From NCBI GenBank assembly GCA_015501075.1, contig JADNYJ010000007.1, positions 186,001 to 250,000 of the forward strand: a DNA stretch of 64,000 bases. The letters are read 5' to 3'. Under the pieces are notes generated by a model. That model was not told the origin of the DNA. It worked only from the letters and a program-made list of their open reading frames with translations, and ran no database searches. The translations under genes and the position numbers were made by a program. Shown here piece after piece: positions 31,485-43,651 of this stretch (positions within the stretch are counted from its first letter, which is position 1; each line of letters starts with the position of its first letter). This stretch comes from Gymnopilus junonius. Lineage: Eukaryota > Basidiomycota > Agaricomycetes > Agaricales > Galerinaceae.

Positions 31485-31890
31485 CTAATTGATTGATTTA
31501 TTTCTTGTACTCGTATTTTATTTTAGTGCTGCATCATGAGGATGGACAACGTTTTATGATATAGATGGAAAAAGCAAAGCGAAGTTATAGGAAGTAGTCG
31601 AGTTCTGGGTGTTTCCGCAGGATTGTGACAGCTTGTGCCTGGGAGAAATCCCAAGTGATCTAGGATTCCACTGTGACGGTTTCCCTCTCGAATCATCCTT
31701 CTCCTCCAACTCCATCCCCGACAGTCTTACCGTCCTTTCAGAGCCGTCCTCGCCACTTTCTCGTTCTTATCGCCCTTTTACGTCCTTAATACCGGTACTT
31801 TACGTTTGGGGCGACGCCAAGAACGAAGGCGGGGGTTGTGGTGCAAGACTTGCTTGGCATACAAGAAATCCTGAGCTCCCCCGTAACATC
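31485..31890. other. Intergenic
   Basis: SIN3 3' flank and the 5' region of the next gene. The plus frame is open upstream of the ATG at 31891 from about 31609 but has no in-frame ATG, so I start the next gene at 31891. Confidence 0.45.
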
Positions 31891-33826
31891 ATGGCCAAGC
31901 CATTATCACCCTCGTCTGCAGGCTCTTCTGCAGCATCTACATCGTCGAGCTGCAACGCTCAGAATGCTTCGGCACATTCTAATCATCCTCGACATCGCAG
32001 GCGTCGCAGACCAAAACCTTCCTCGTCGGTCACACCGTCATCTGGCCTTTTAGTACTCCTCGCCTCTGTAGCTTCGGCTTCGAATGTCAGCGGCAGTCCT
32101 GCGCCTCCAGCGTTCTTATGTCCGTCTATCGATGAGGATGATGATTGCGATCTCCCTTCGGAGGCGTCGTCGTCATCAATACCAGAAACCACCCCCTCTC
32201 CTTCAGCATTTTTGGCAGCTTCGGGAAGACACTTACCTGACAAATTCTCGAGAGATTCGGATGGGGTGTGGAGGAGAGTCCCTTCTTATACACTTTACGG
32301 CTCAACGGTATCCGTCGATTGTGACAATGTACGTTCAGCGTCTCACCTTGTCGTAAGCGTTCTTAATCTTTCTCTGCTAGTCCTGTATGCAACCCACAGA
32401 AGTTGCATCCCCCGCGGACGACCAAATACAGGACGGCGTTGTGAACCCGATTTCTAATAGCACTGCAAATGCGACATCGACTTACGATATCCGAAACTCA
32501 CTTCCACCTGGATGGAAACCAGTCGCCAAACCCTACGAAAGTCGTACACCGCTTATTTTGTCGGTGTCTCTCGTCCTTGCACTCTTCATTTGTTTCTTTA
32601 TCTTTGGCTGTCTGTTCTGGAGAACAAGTGTGAAAAAGAAGCATAGGAGCAATGATGTTGAGGCGAAAGCAAGGAAGCTGCCGGGTGAAAATGACACCAG
32701 AGAACTGGTTGAGAAGGAGGTCAAGGCCAAGCAGAAAATATGGGCAAGAGCAACTGCAAGATGGCGAGCGAATGCCCGTTACTCTGCTCGTCAAAGGCGA
32801 GGAAAGCGTTTAGGCTCCCGACTCTCTTATGCGCACCAATCCAACGTGTCCGTCGACCGACCACGTAGTCGTTTAGCAGATTCGAGCTTACACAGGTCTA
32901 GAGAATCCTCTCGACGGGCATCCGTGGTGTCCATTCCAGACCAAATAGACAACTCGGAAATAATTAATACATCTTCACCGTCAGAAAGGCAGATTGCCGA
33001 CTCATTACCACCTCTCCCAGCAAGAACTTCATCTCCGCCTGCTTACCAACACCGTGGTCAACCTGCAATGCCGCTTTTCTCCCCAAGCAATACGTCTTCC
33101 GAACAGCAGCCATCAAATTCAACTTCTGACCCTTCACGCAGACAACCTTATCCTCTCCCATGGAGTCCATCGGAAAGTATAGACGATGACCAGAATGCTG
33201 AACTAACAGATTCCACCTCCCTCCATGTTGCTCATGTAGCGACAGATGACAAGACTATACTTGCTCGTCTAGCAGAACTCGCCAGCTCTCCACCTGACGC
33301 TTCTGGCAGTGTCGGAGTGACTGACGTCCAAGTCTCTGCCCCTGTTTGGGATGATGAAGATGTTAGAGACCTGGTGCCAGATCTCATGCTGGCAGCCACT
33401 CAATCATCTGATCCAGCAGCTTGTACGTCTGCTCCGATGTTTCCCCCACCCCCGTCGAAAGAACGGCTAGCTGCAGCTGAACGCTATGCATACCCTTTCT
33501 CTTTCGATGATATGGAGACGCTGGAAGTTGAAGCTGGTCCCTCAGCACCTCCTTTCCAGGAGGATCCCTCCCACCATCCTTCCCATTCCCATATGCTACC
33601 TTCTGCTCCTCCGCTTTTGGACACTGATGAGTTCCCTCAAGGTTTCCATCCCAGTGCGCCCGACTGGGATTCAATTACAAGGCACAATCCCACCGAAGAA
33701 GACGCACCCGGTCAGAACCATGACCGGATAAGCACAGAGTCGAGTGACATCGGCCCGTCTACGTCCCCGGTCCATCCCATACCACGTCCAACGGACAATA
33801 TAGCACTTCCTGGTTATCAACCATAA
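31891..33826 (+). CDS. Single-pass membrane protein with long disordered tail, unknown function
   Basis: Two exons (31891-32328, 32381-33826) encode 627 residues. A weakly hydrophobic GLLVLLASVASASNVSGSPA near residue 50 could be a signal anchor. A strong membrane helix, LILSVSLVLALFICFFIFGC, lies at about residue 215 and is followed by basic residues (TSVKKKHRSN), placing the C-terminal ~390 residues in the cytosol. An N-glycosylation-rich segment (NSTANATSTY) precedes the helix. The tail begins with a charged, coiled-coil-prone KARKLPGENDTRELVEKEVK and WARATARWRANARYSARQRR, then is Ser/Pro-rich with repeated SAPP/SAPD motifs. The architecture resembles fungal cell-surface sensor-like proteins, but I do not recognise a named family. 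Confidence 0.68.
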
Positions 33827-34180
33827 TTAAGGACAATTGGTTCTCTTCGGGTACTCTTTTCGTTTATCGGTAAATATTTTTAGGGCAAAAGTCATTTGTA
33901 TTCTTATACACAGCATACCCAAAACGAAGCTTTTCTTGGAACACTTCAACATTGTCATAGTGTTATTGATTACCTTCTCTCCGAGTTCACTCTCGTCTTG
34001 TCAGATTTTATCAATACTGAGCACATGGTATGGCTGGTATGATCAAAGGTGGGGACCCGGGAAATTGGAAGCTAAAAATTCTAGAGTGAGAGCTTGGTGT
34101 CACGTGCATAATTTTTAGTTACTGGCAGATCACTCTCAAAGAGTCGACTTCAATTCAACTCAATCCGCTCCCCTTGCAAA
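33827..34180. other. Intergenic before SYO1
   Basis: 3' flank of the membrane-protein gene and promoter of SYO1. No gene or clear motif is recognised. Confidence 0.45.
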
Positions 34181-36696
34181 ATGGGCAAGTCACAAAAGAA
34201 AAAAGTTATGCGAAGACATAATCCTATGCGCGTCCCAGATTCACATCTACCAAAAGGCCTCGCGTCGGCTTCACAGTCCTCGTCAAAATCGAATGAGATA
34301 CTGCCAATCATCCAAAAAGTGTGTACATTATTGCCTTCAGAACAACCGAGGAAAAATTAACAGGCAACTTTGGATAGATGGAAGGCCCTGATGCAGCAGA
34401 ACGTAAATGGGCATGCGCAGCTGTATCGAATCTAATCCAGAACGATCCATCGACTAGAAGATTGCTGCAAGGAAAAAATGTTGTTGGTGCTCTGATTACA
34501 AGGTTAACAGATACTGAGGAGGAGGTTGTTGTTGAGGCTGCTGGTGCATTGAGGTATGATTTGTTATTTTGGCCCAGGCGGTCGGCTTAATGTTTTCGTT
34601 GCTTTCAGGAACCTCTGCATCGATGGCGGTTACGATATATGTGCTGAAATGTACAATAAAAACATCCTTGCTCCCTTAAAAATGTTCATCCCTAAGGTTC
34701 CCTAGATTCCTACTAACGTCGATCTAACACTGACCTTTCTTCGAAGATCTCAACCACACTTTCTCAATTCCTTGATACCCCGACATCATCTCCAGAAAAC
34801 GTGCGACGGATTGTTTATGACTTTGCCGATAATGTCATAACGACGCTCTGGTGTTTGTCGTGAGTTACCTTTTCCTGAGGAATTTTTCCCATATCTCACA
34901 TCTGTAGAGAAACTTCAAATAAAGCTCTGAACGCTATCAATGATATCCACCTCGCTCCTTTTTTGATGTCTTTTCTTGCTGCTCGCGGTAAATTACCTTT
35001 ATCTACTGTGACAGCAGCAGGTTTGTGCTTTTTGTTCGAAGTCATTCGAATTACCTTAACCATAGACACATATATAGCTCATTGTCTTTACGTCCTGTCC
35101 GACGACAACCATCCAACTATCTCGGACATCAGAAGTGATGGAGGATATATCTCATGCCTCTTATCCATAGCTCGTCAGGAGCATATGGAAGGAGGCGATC
35201 CAAAATCGGATCCAAAGTCCGCCGCGTTAGCTGTTCTTGCTGCAGGTAAATTTGCTTCCCTGAACGAGAAGGACGACTTGCTAATTTTCTATCAATTCAG
35301 GGACTTTGCGCAATATCTTACCTATACCACCTCCGTCGACCGCTTCGTTCCTCGATATTGACAGGGATGTCGTCTTACCCCTCTTATTGCCTGTGATATC
35401 CTCAATATCCCTGCCCGATGTCTCAACTGCTGTGCAGGAGCTCGTTCAAAGACAGGCTTCTGAACCCCAAATTGAAAACCTGTCTCTGAACCATGCTCCC
35501 AAATCCGATCACAAGTCCGCTATAGAACTCGAACTCGAGTTATTGGAGTCAAAATTACGCACGGTGCAGCTTTCTTTGGAAATTTTAACAGGTACATGTG
35601 CAACTCTTCCAGACCCTGAACCCTACGTACCAGTCAATGAAAATGAGGAAGATGAGGATGCTGGTATGTATTATTTTCTAAACCCAATTAATGAAATAGT
35701 TTTCAGTTGGAAACTTAATTCCTCCACAGGACTTGAAATCGATGGCGACGCTGTTGACATAGACATGGACACCGATAACGAAAAGGCTTCTCCGGCAAGT
35801 TCAAGTCCACCATTCTTGACAACGCTAATCGCACCACTGCTCGCTCTCGTTCAACCAACAGCGCTTTCTTTCCCCCCGCTTGCTTCTCCATCCATCCATC
35901 CTCCAACGACCTCAGCTTTAAGCGCTGTTCACATATGTGCCCTTGAATGTCTGAATAACATTTTCCTATCTCTCACGACTGCCCCGGATGCAAGTATCTT
36001 TGCTGACGTCAACAGTGGACTTACTGTGTGGAATGGAATTTGGTCTGCTTTGGGTCTCGTTGGTACGCAGACTGGCTTGGGACAGGAACGCAGACAAGAG
36101 ATGTGGGATGTTTCTGTGGGTGTCCTTTGGGGTATTGGTCGTATCTGGAAAGATACTCTTGTAAGTCCTTGTTGCACTTCTGGTTTTCAAATCTAAGTCT
36201 TTGCGATCTAGCCCTCAAGCAGCGAACAAATCAATGTCCTGATACAACTTTATAATGCAACGGCTGACCCTCGTCTCAAGGTGAAATGCATTGGCACTCT
36301 AGAATGTATCGCTCAAAACCCCTCCGCAATCGAAGCCAACAAGGTCAGGACATTCATTTATTTTCATTTTCTTACACGCTCAGATATTTTCAGATCGTTT
36401 CCGACTTCCTGTTATCTATTCTGTCCACCGACAGATCTGTTGTCGGTACAGAGCCAATGATACAAGCCGCGTCCGCTCTGATTGACATCTATTCCGACGA
36501 AACTTTGCCCTATGACGTCAATTTCCGACAAGGAAATTACATTGAAAAGCTCTCCTCGAGCGTCGACAGCTTCAAGGCTGCAGTGAAGTCCATTGATAGG
36601 AGGAAAGACGGGGGCAATGATCTTAGAAGAAGAGGGGATGAAGTTCGCGAAAACTTGGTCGATTTCATTCAGTATCGGAAGGATTTACGACTTTGA
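34181..36696 (+). CDS. Symportin (SYO1-like) ribosomal-protein import adaptor
   Basis: Syo1 co-imports ribosomal proteins uL18 (Rpl5) and uL5 (Rpl11) into the nucleus and delivers them to the 5S RNP. The basic N-terminus MGKSQKKKVMRRHNPMRVPD is characteristic. ARM/HEAT repeats follow: ERKWACAAVSNLIQNDPSTR, LITRLTDTEEEVVVEAAGAL then RNLCIDGGYDICAEM, then ALNAINDIHLAPFLMSFLA and AAHCLYVLSDDNHPTISDI. An acidic loop (VNENEEDEDAG; DAVDIDMDTDNE) interrupts the solenoid, as in known symportins. The C-terminus is VRENLVDFIQYRKDLRL. About nine introns with consistent phases; no break. The genome context adds nothing to the function. Confidence 0.88.
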
Positions 36697-37273
36697 TGTT
36701 GCTTACAACTGTGGAGTGGAAGGCTGTCGGATTACAGTTCGAGTCCCTCTGTGAAAATATCATGCTTTCCTATTTGTGGCTTGATTTTACTAAATTTTAG
36801 GGACCAAATGGGTGCGTCGTGGCCACGCATACAAAATCATGCCGCTCCAAAGTAAGAGGGCGCAGCGCAGACCTGCATCGGATCATCGACTCGATATTCC
36901 ACGGCGACCGATAAGGAATTCGTTTTCACGCCCAACGCCATTCTACCTTTGCCTGTTTTCTGTTCGTGGTTTCTTGCGAAAGGTACTACTGATGACTTGT
37001 CGACATAGCGCAGGCTATCTTTTCGAAAGGGACTGTTTACGCTTCTGAAAATAGTGGTTGCGACAAGAACTTTAAGATCGTTGAAGGTGGAGTGCAGGCA
37101 CAAACCTGTATGCATCTTTTGACATAGGGGCACTTATCTGGACTTCGAATCAATACTCGTCACAGAAAGCTGCATTGGAAAACCATCCATTGTACTCAAA
37201 GCTGCGTGATCATACCTGGAGAATATCGTGAAAGTTAACATTTATCTGAAGGATATGTCTTGAGACCTCCAGC
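36697..37273. other. Convergent intergenic region
   Basis: SYO1 (+) and the small gene at 37274-37619 (-) end towards each other. A ttcgagtccc string near 36740 resembles a tRNA B box, but no cloverleaf forms around it. Nothing else is recognised. Confidence 0.45.
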
Positions 37274-37619
37274 CTATGAATGAAGTTTTATGCAGAAGTG
37301 AGTTTCACCTTCACTCCAAAAGCATTCAATTTCAATTCTTTCGATGTAGTTCTTTGATAAAGATAAAATGCCTGCCCGTACTTGCGTTGGCGGTGCTTAC
37401 TTGCCGATGAGGGCTGATGTCGAGGTTGAATGTGTTGCAGAGATAGGAGACTTCATAGACAACGGCGCCTGTGTCATTCGCTGATGTAGTGAATGATAGA
37501 TCTAGAATATGAGTGTTCAATGGTTGGCGATGGTTGAATGATAGTTGCACAGTGCATGGGGTTAGGGTCAGGAGAGTGTTGTAATAATATTCTAAATCTA
37601 GCTCACAGGACTCTAACAT
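37274..37619 (-). CDS. Small hypothetical protein divergent from the kinase gene
   Basis: Two exons on the minus strand (37619-37401 and 37351-37274; 297 nt) give 98 residues. Splice sites are gtaagc and a caaag acceptor, and phases agree. The protein reads MLESCELDLEYYYNTLLTLT, ILDLSFTTSANDTGAVVYEV, SYLCNTFNLDISPHRQ, then IEIECFWSEGETHFCIKLHS. An alternative using an extra internal intron (donor near 37606) would remove residues 5-34. I do not recognise the family. There is no signal peptide or membrane helix. It shares an 85-bp gap with the kinase gene. The hydrophobic/aromatic pattern looks like a compact globular domain. Confidence 0.45.
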
Positions 37620-37704
37620 AACTCCCCAATTCCAGTCGATGGTCTCCTCCTGCTGCTAGCCGCCTCTTTTGTTCATTGCCGTTTCCTTAATTCAGACAAA
37701 GGAC
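37620..37704. promoter_or_regulatory. Bidirectional promoter region
   Basis: Only 85 bases lie between the start codons of the small unknown gene (-) and the Ark/NAK-type kinase (+). No TATA box is visible. Confidence 0.4.
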
Positions 37705-40700
37705 ATGGCAAATCAGCAAGCATACCAAGCTTATCCGCAGAGCAAGGGGACCCTCCTTCCTGGACAAACCATCTCCGTCAACAACTACACGGTTCAGGTT
37801 GAGCGATACTTATCTCAAGGTATGTCCCATTGACGCACGCATGCGCGAGTTTCTTTAACCTCGAAATAGGTGGTTTCGCTCATGTTTATCTCGTTCGAAC
37901 GCCCGCACCTGTGTACAACACGACGCATCATGTTCTGAAACGCATCGCTGTCGCCAGTGAGGCAATGTTGACTGAAGTCAAGAAAGAAGTGGACATCATG
38001 GTACGTATCCAGAGCATTCGGTTCGTTTCATACCTGATCTATTCTCATTTCCAGCGGTTGCTCAAAGGTCATCCGAACATCGTTCACTTCATCGATGCGG
38101 CTTGGCACAAGTTGCCTAACGGCACTTTTGAAGTATTCATTCTCATGGAGTATTGTCCAGGTGCGGCAGGTCAAGTTCTACTCTGCATCTTCTTCCTTAT
38201 CTTGTGTGCAAGGGGGTGGAATAATCGATATGATGAATCGACGTCTGCGCGAGCGACTCACAGAAGCTGAGATCTTGCAGATTTTCGTGGATGTCTGCGA
38301 AGGTGTGGCCTATATGCACAGTTCACGTCCGCCATTATTGCACCGGGATCTCAAAGTTGAAAATATTCTCCAGTCATCCCCAACATCTTTCAAACTCTGT
38401 GATTTCGGATCGGCCGCCACGGTCCAAAATCTACCCAGCAACACACAAGAAGTTCGTGCTCTTGAGGCAGATCTCAATAAACACACCACTCTTCAGTATC
38501 GGGCCCCTGAAATGGTTGATGTTTATTCGAAGCGCCCGATCAACGAGAAGAGTGACGTATGGGCACTTGGTGTACTCCTGTACAAATTATGCTATTATAC
38601 CACCCCGTTCGAGGAGCATGGTCCATTAGCTATCATCAATGTTCAATATCATATACCCCCCTATCCAGTATATTCCCAAGATATGAACATGTTAATTGGT
38701 GTGTTTCTTGTTTATTTCACTTCACAGCAATTAATGTCCTCTTTGCTTATTAGGTTCCATGTTAAGAGAACATGGTTCTCAGAGGCCTACAGTATTCGAG
38801 CTTCTTAACCATGTGCATCGCCTTCGAGGGACGAAGTCGAAATTCTCTTATAATATACCCGTCCCTCCACCACTATTTCCCCGAGGACAATCTGCCGCTG
38901 CCAAGTCTCCTGTCTCCAATCCTTTGGAGGGCCTTGTTACTTATGCGACCCCTCCCACAAAACCTACTGTTTCCCATTATGAGCCTAGATTGCCTCCCAA
39001 TCTGCCAATAATGAACCAAGGAATTCAGGCCCGTGATAAAGTACTTGACGCAATTGCCCCAATGCGCCGGGGACGCCCAACAGCATCCCATGGGTCATCA
39101 AGGCCCTCTAGTCCTCAGAAGAATAGTCACGATCGGCAGACCGACAAGGAAAATGTGACGAATTGGTCAAGTGATGACTTTGCTAATGAACAAGATAAAG
39201 CCTGGCAAGCTGTGGCGGGAAAAAATACAACACAGAAAGATGCCTCAAGCACCAATGATGGCTGGGTAGTTGTCGACTCTGAAAAGAAATTTGGAGCGGA
39301 GAAGAGCAAGCAACTGGCTGGGTTTGGAGACGACTTTGCTGAGAGGTTATGGACTTCGGCAGACCCTAATTCTACGGTCCAACCTCCGCCGAGACTCAGT
39401 CCGAGGGCGACATCAACACAAGCGTACTGAAGCCGACTGATCCCCCGATAACCTCCCTGGCCTTCACTGGCACTAGCAAATTGAGAGTCAAACCAGACCG
39501 CCTGGCGCAGAATAAGAATAAAGATGCATTCGAGGGACTTGGACTCATGACATCTGTCCCAAAAACAGCGCCGACTTTGGGTGAAGCAAGAAAATTGCGC
39601 ACAGGCCTTGCCGTTATGAGTGTATCCTCTACCTATGAGAACTTCTATCGCAATGCTGGCAAGTCCAATTCAAATTCTGATCGTCCTACGCCTTCTCCTC
39701 AGCCAAAATACCTCTCCTTGTCTCCGGTCCAACCACAGGCCATCTCTCCCTTGCCTACGCCTGGATCATCAAACAGTGCGTACTTCAGACCATCGCCTTC
39801 ACCTTCCAAGGCCAGCCCTTCTCCTGCCACAACCACGGCAGACGGCCCGACCATCGAATCTAGATTTCCATCTTTAGAGGAGTTGGATGCCAGATTCACT
39901 CCCTCTTCCAGCCAACCGGTGAATGCGCTCTATCCCTCTGCAGTCAATGATGCTTCTCCGAGATACACACCGCACGCGAGACTCACTGACAGACGTTCCC
40001 AGTATTTTTCTAGTACCACTGGTGTGAGTGCTTCTGGCACAGGTGGAAACCTGCTAAAGCTTTCCAACCCAACAAATACGTCGCATCTTGTTGATGGGGT
40101 GAGATCAGAACATGTGACTGGCTCAGCAATGAGAGATCCCAAGGAAAGGCGGAAGCCTGATGAATCAGTGGATGGCACAGTCTATTCAAGAGCTGATTCC
40201 AATAGAGTCATTCGAAAAGAGTCACCTTTGATATCTTTACAAGAGGGAAATTCCTCCACAAGACCTTTAGGTGTGAAGAAACAGCCAAGTTCTGTCAGCA
40301 TTGAGCATGCCTTGGGAGGCGGCGAGGTTGCCAACGCCGCGGATAACCAAGCAACTCAGGGAATACCAAGTAGTTCTGTCACACCGAAATTACCACCAAG
40401 ACCACCAGCATCGCCAGTAGCCTTTTCATCGAACGACAGTCTTATTCCTCCCAGACTACCTCCGAGGCCGTCTACGTCACAAGCTAGTACTCCCCCGCGC
40501 GATTGGCTGACAGGCGAGGACCCAGAAGAGTCGAAGGTCACAAAGCTACACACTCCCTCCGATGTCCCTATTCTCCGCGAATCTCCCAGTAAAAGAGCTT
40601 CTTTTATTGAGAGTAGCAACTTCATCATTCCGTCAAGCGTAACTGCTCAACCTAGCTATCCTTCGGAGCGTCTGGTGGACGATCTTTCCTTGGATGCTTC

Positions 40701-42060
40701 GCCCACAGTTGCAAAGTTCAAGCGTTCATTCCCTGCGATCGACCATATAGATACTCAGAAGTCAAATCTAGTTTCTTCCAGTGGTTTAACTGACAACTGG
40801 AGTCCAGTTTCCACAAGGAGAGAATTTGATGTTGACTCATCAAGTGAAGATGAAGGACCTGAGGAGCCGAAAGGCGCTGCTGTATCTTCTGTGGTTGCTC
40901 AGAAGAGACTGGCATCTAGGGCGAAAGGAAGACAAAGCTCAGTACACGAACTCGTCCACCAGTATGGTGGAGGTGTTGTTGCTAAAGAAAAAGAGAAGGA
41001 ACGCGATCCCTATGCCCAACCCGGACCGTATAGCATTGGTGATTATAAGCCCGAAAAAGTCAAACCTACTAAATTGGTTCCTCCTACTGCTTCAGATTCC
41101 TCTCGAAAGACACCCTCACCCATAGGTAATACTACCAAGACGACATCGGTGCCCGTGAGCCGATCACGTCCACAGCCGCAAGTTAATAAAGATAGAGATA
41201 GACCACTGCCGCCTCCCATTGCTACCAAACCTTCCACATCTGCACGTTCTCGGCCTCAGTCAATGTTCATTTTCCCTTCAAAGTCCGCTGATAGTTCAAC
41301 TTCTCCCACCACCACTAATTTATTGCCTCCTCCAGAATCGAAGCCTCGGGCTGTTCGACGAACCTCAATATCAGACATGGTGCAGCGGTATGAAGCGATC
41401 GGTGGTTCAGCAAAGTCGCCTAATGTTGTATCGCCTGTCACCCCCTTGCCAATATCCACGAGAGCTACAGCTGTATCAGCAGAGAATGGACTAACTCAAA
41501 AACCTTTCCCAGAACGCATTGCACATATACCATTAACATCAATTGATACCTCAGCCCGTTCAAATGTCGATTCAAAGGACTCGCGCACTACAGCATTTGA
41601 ACCTGTTCGGCAAACCACCACTGGCCTCAGTCGAACCCCGACAAAGGTTCATAGGAAGTTTACAACTGACAGGGAGAGGCCACCGCCTGGACCTTCTCCA
41701 TCTCCCGATAAAACTGCTTTGAAACAGAGAAGATTGTCGGTCAAGGCTGAGCCACATCCTACATCGTCGCATCGTCGCTCTGAAAGTACCGCCCGTTCCA
41801 CGAAGCTGTCTATATCAAAAACATCTAGACCTGGTAATTCTCCACGAAAGCCGCCTGTTTCTCTCAATGATGAAGAACCAGCGGCAAGGCCGGAAGAAAG
41901 ACCACCTTCACCTGAACGACCTTATCAAGGTGTTGGAAGACTGATTGATCAATGGCAAAAGAAGTCAGCAGAGGCTTCGCAACCGCTGCCTGTTCCACCT
42001 GGCAAGAGAAAGGACATTTTACCAAAACGAGCTGGAATCGTTCAGGGCGACGACAGATGA
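37705..42060 (+). CDS. Ark/Prk/NAK-family Ser/Thr kinase (one apparent 1-base deletion)
   Basis: A Numb-associated/actin-regulating kinase (yeast Ark1/Prk1/Akl1, animal AAK1/GAK), which controls endocytic coat and actin patch turnover. Exons: 37705-37819, 37870-38000, 38055-38160, 38213-38698 and 38754-42060. Kinase motifs in order: glycine loop GGFAHVYLV, Lys in HVLKRIAV, hinge LMEYCP, HRDLKVENIL, LCDFGSAAT, RAPEM and SDVWALGVLLYKLCYYTTPF. The kinase domain ends near residue 320. A ~1050-residue disordered tail follows with many PxxP motifs (LPPRPPASP, PPRLPPRPSTS). It ends with GVGRLIDQWQKKSAEASQPL. The frame changes once at about 39350-39420. One restored base gives 4146 nt (1381 residues), so the break is probably a sequence error and not two gen​es. 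Confidence 0.88.
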
Positions 42061-42207
42061 TAATAATAGCTAACAGAACTGCTCTTCTTCCACTGAGCAA
42101 TATTTACTATTGCATGTAGGAATATATTTAGGACTACATTAATGCTTTTGCTATTTTACAACACAGAAGAGGGTATCTTTACAGGGTCTGGCCTTTCAAA
42201 TTCTTGA

Positions 42208-43203
42208 TCATTCTAAATCAGAATCAGAGTAGGAACCGCTGTTGATATGGAAGTGTTCATGAGATGACTTTTTGGTGTGGGACCCTAAAAGCATTTCTCT
42301 AGCAAGGTCTTTGCCCTTGCCAATCTCCCATTGAGGTTCGGCGTGCAGGTATGAGAAAGCCCGCACTCGTTCCGTCTCTCCCGCTATACCCATTTCCAGA
42401 GCAACTGCATCAGCTCGTGCAATGTTGGACTCTGCCGGGTGTATAAATATGTCTTCCGGTTTTGATTTGGACCTTGGTCCTGTCTTGAAAGATTGTAGAG
42501 GAAGGGATTGTTCGCCGTGGGATAGCAGCGGTTCAGAAGCGGGCTCAGACATACTTCTGCAGTCAAGATGATTCAGTGAGCTATGTAGAAGAAAGACTCT
42601 TCAGCATACCGTTGTAGATCTCGTGGTTCGGGTAGACTTTTGAGTTCAATGACAAACTGCGCGGCCGAAAGTGCAACGATCTAAATCCAAGGTAGTGTAA
42701 GATTTCAAACGGGGCGAGCCGCAGACACATACAATTGTGGCTATTAATCTATGCAGAAAACATTAAATAAATAAAAAGGTTTTACGAACAGAAGAGTCGA
42801 CTTACCCGGCATGGAATGTCATGGCCGCGAGCATGTAACATCTTGAGAATAGACTGACTAGTGCTCTTAGAAAATACCCAATGCAAGATGCTCACAATCG
42901 CAGAAACATGGCGGCAGAATAGAGACCCGTTCTCCATAATGCGAAGGGTATACGAGAGAGTTTGAACCTGCGAGGTACCCATTGCTTGTCGAGTAGGAAG
43001 GTGAAAAACCTGTAAGCCTCTGCTGTAAGTCATCTTGTCCGGTCGTTTGCTTAGGACAAGAATGGTACGTACCTTTCCGACAGGCAGATAAAGATGACCA
43101 GAAGGCATGCGACCAAGAAGCCAAATGTCGAATCCAGAACGAGCGTCGGCAGTAGTACATGCTCGTTCTGGAACGACCAATGTAAATGCGACTCGAAAAC
43201 CAT
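42208..43203 (-). CDS. Ctr-type copper transporter family protein
   Basis: Six exons on the minus strand (43203-43073, 43022-42927, 42841-42806, 42748-42733, 42680-42610, 42556-42208; 699 nt) give 232 residues. Helix 1 is TFGFLVACLLVIFICL. Helix 2 has the copper-gating MxxxM motif in YMLAAMTFHAG. Helix 3 is LIATIIVALSAAQFVI. The short luminal N-terminus (MVFESHLHWSFQNEHVLL) lacks methionine clusters, so the protein resembles vacuolar or Ctr2-like members more than high-affinity plasma-membrane transporters. The GxxxG packing motif of helix 3 is not evident. A cytosolic tail ends in acidic/Ser residues (GSYSDSDLE). Exon 4 is only 16 nt. Copper transport is inferred from helix 2 and topology; the localisation is a guess. 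Confidence 0.75.
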
Positions 43204-43651
43204 AAGGCTTCTTCCACTAAACTGTGTATAAAAAGCACGCCGCACTGGATTGGTCCTTCAAGCTTCAGGCTTCGGGGTCAAGCTCTCCAATTTCGATGAT
43301 GATGATAATTGAGACAACAATATGGAAAGGCGGACAATTCCGGGATTTCGTCAAACCACCATCGCAGTGTACTGGGCAGAATCTGTCCAAGTTCAGGGTG
43401 AGCAGAAGACATCATTTGCCATCCAAATATTCGTCGTGGGGTGGATTGAGGTTTACATGGCAACATGATAACAAAACCGTGCAACTATTATTGATATTTA
43501 CTTGAACAGTTGACAGGAACAGTCAAAACTTTTGAGGGCGAACTACTAGTACAGATAATTTGAATAAATAGGATAAATTACACAAATAAATAATTCCAAT
43601 CCAGATGATCATCCAAGAGGTGAGAGCCTGAGAGGGGTCGCAACTTAAGCC
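43204..43651. other. Intergenic, 5' flank of the Ctr-type gene
   Basis: Upstream of the copper transporter (-) and downstream of EXO5 (-). No gene is recognised and I cannot point to a copper-responsive element with confidence. Confidence 0.45.

Noticed and set aside
31609..31890. Upstream extension of the membrane-protein gene at 31891
   Set aside because: The frame is open but has no ATG, and the sequence looks like leader.
36730..36760. tRNA-like B box (ttcgagtccc) after SYO1
   Set aside because: No matching T stem, D arm or acceptor stem can be drawn around it.
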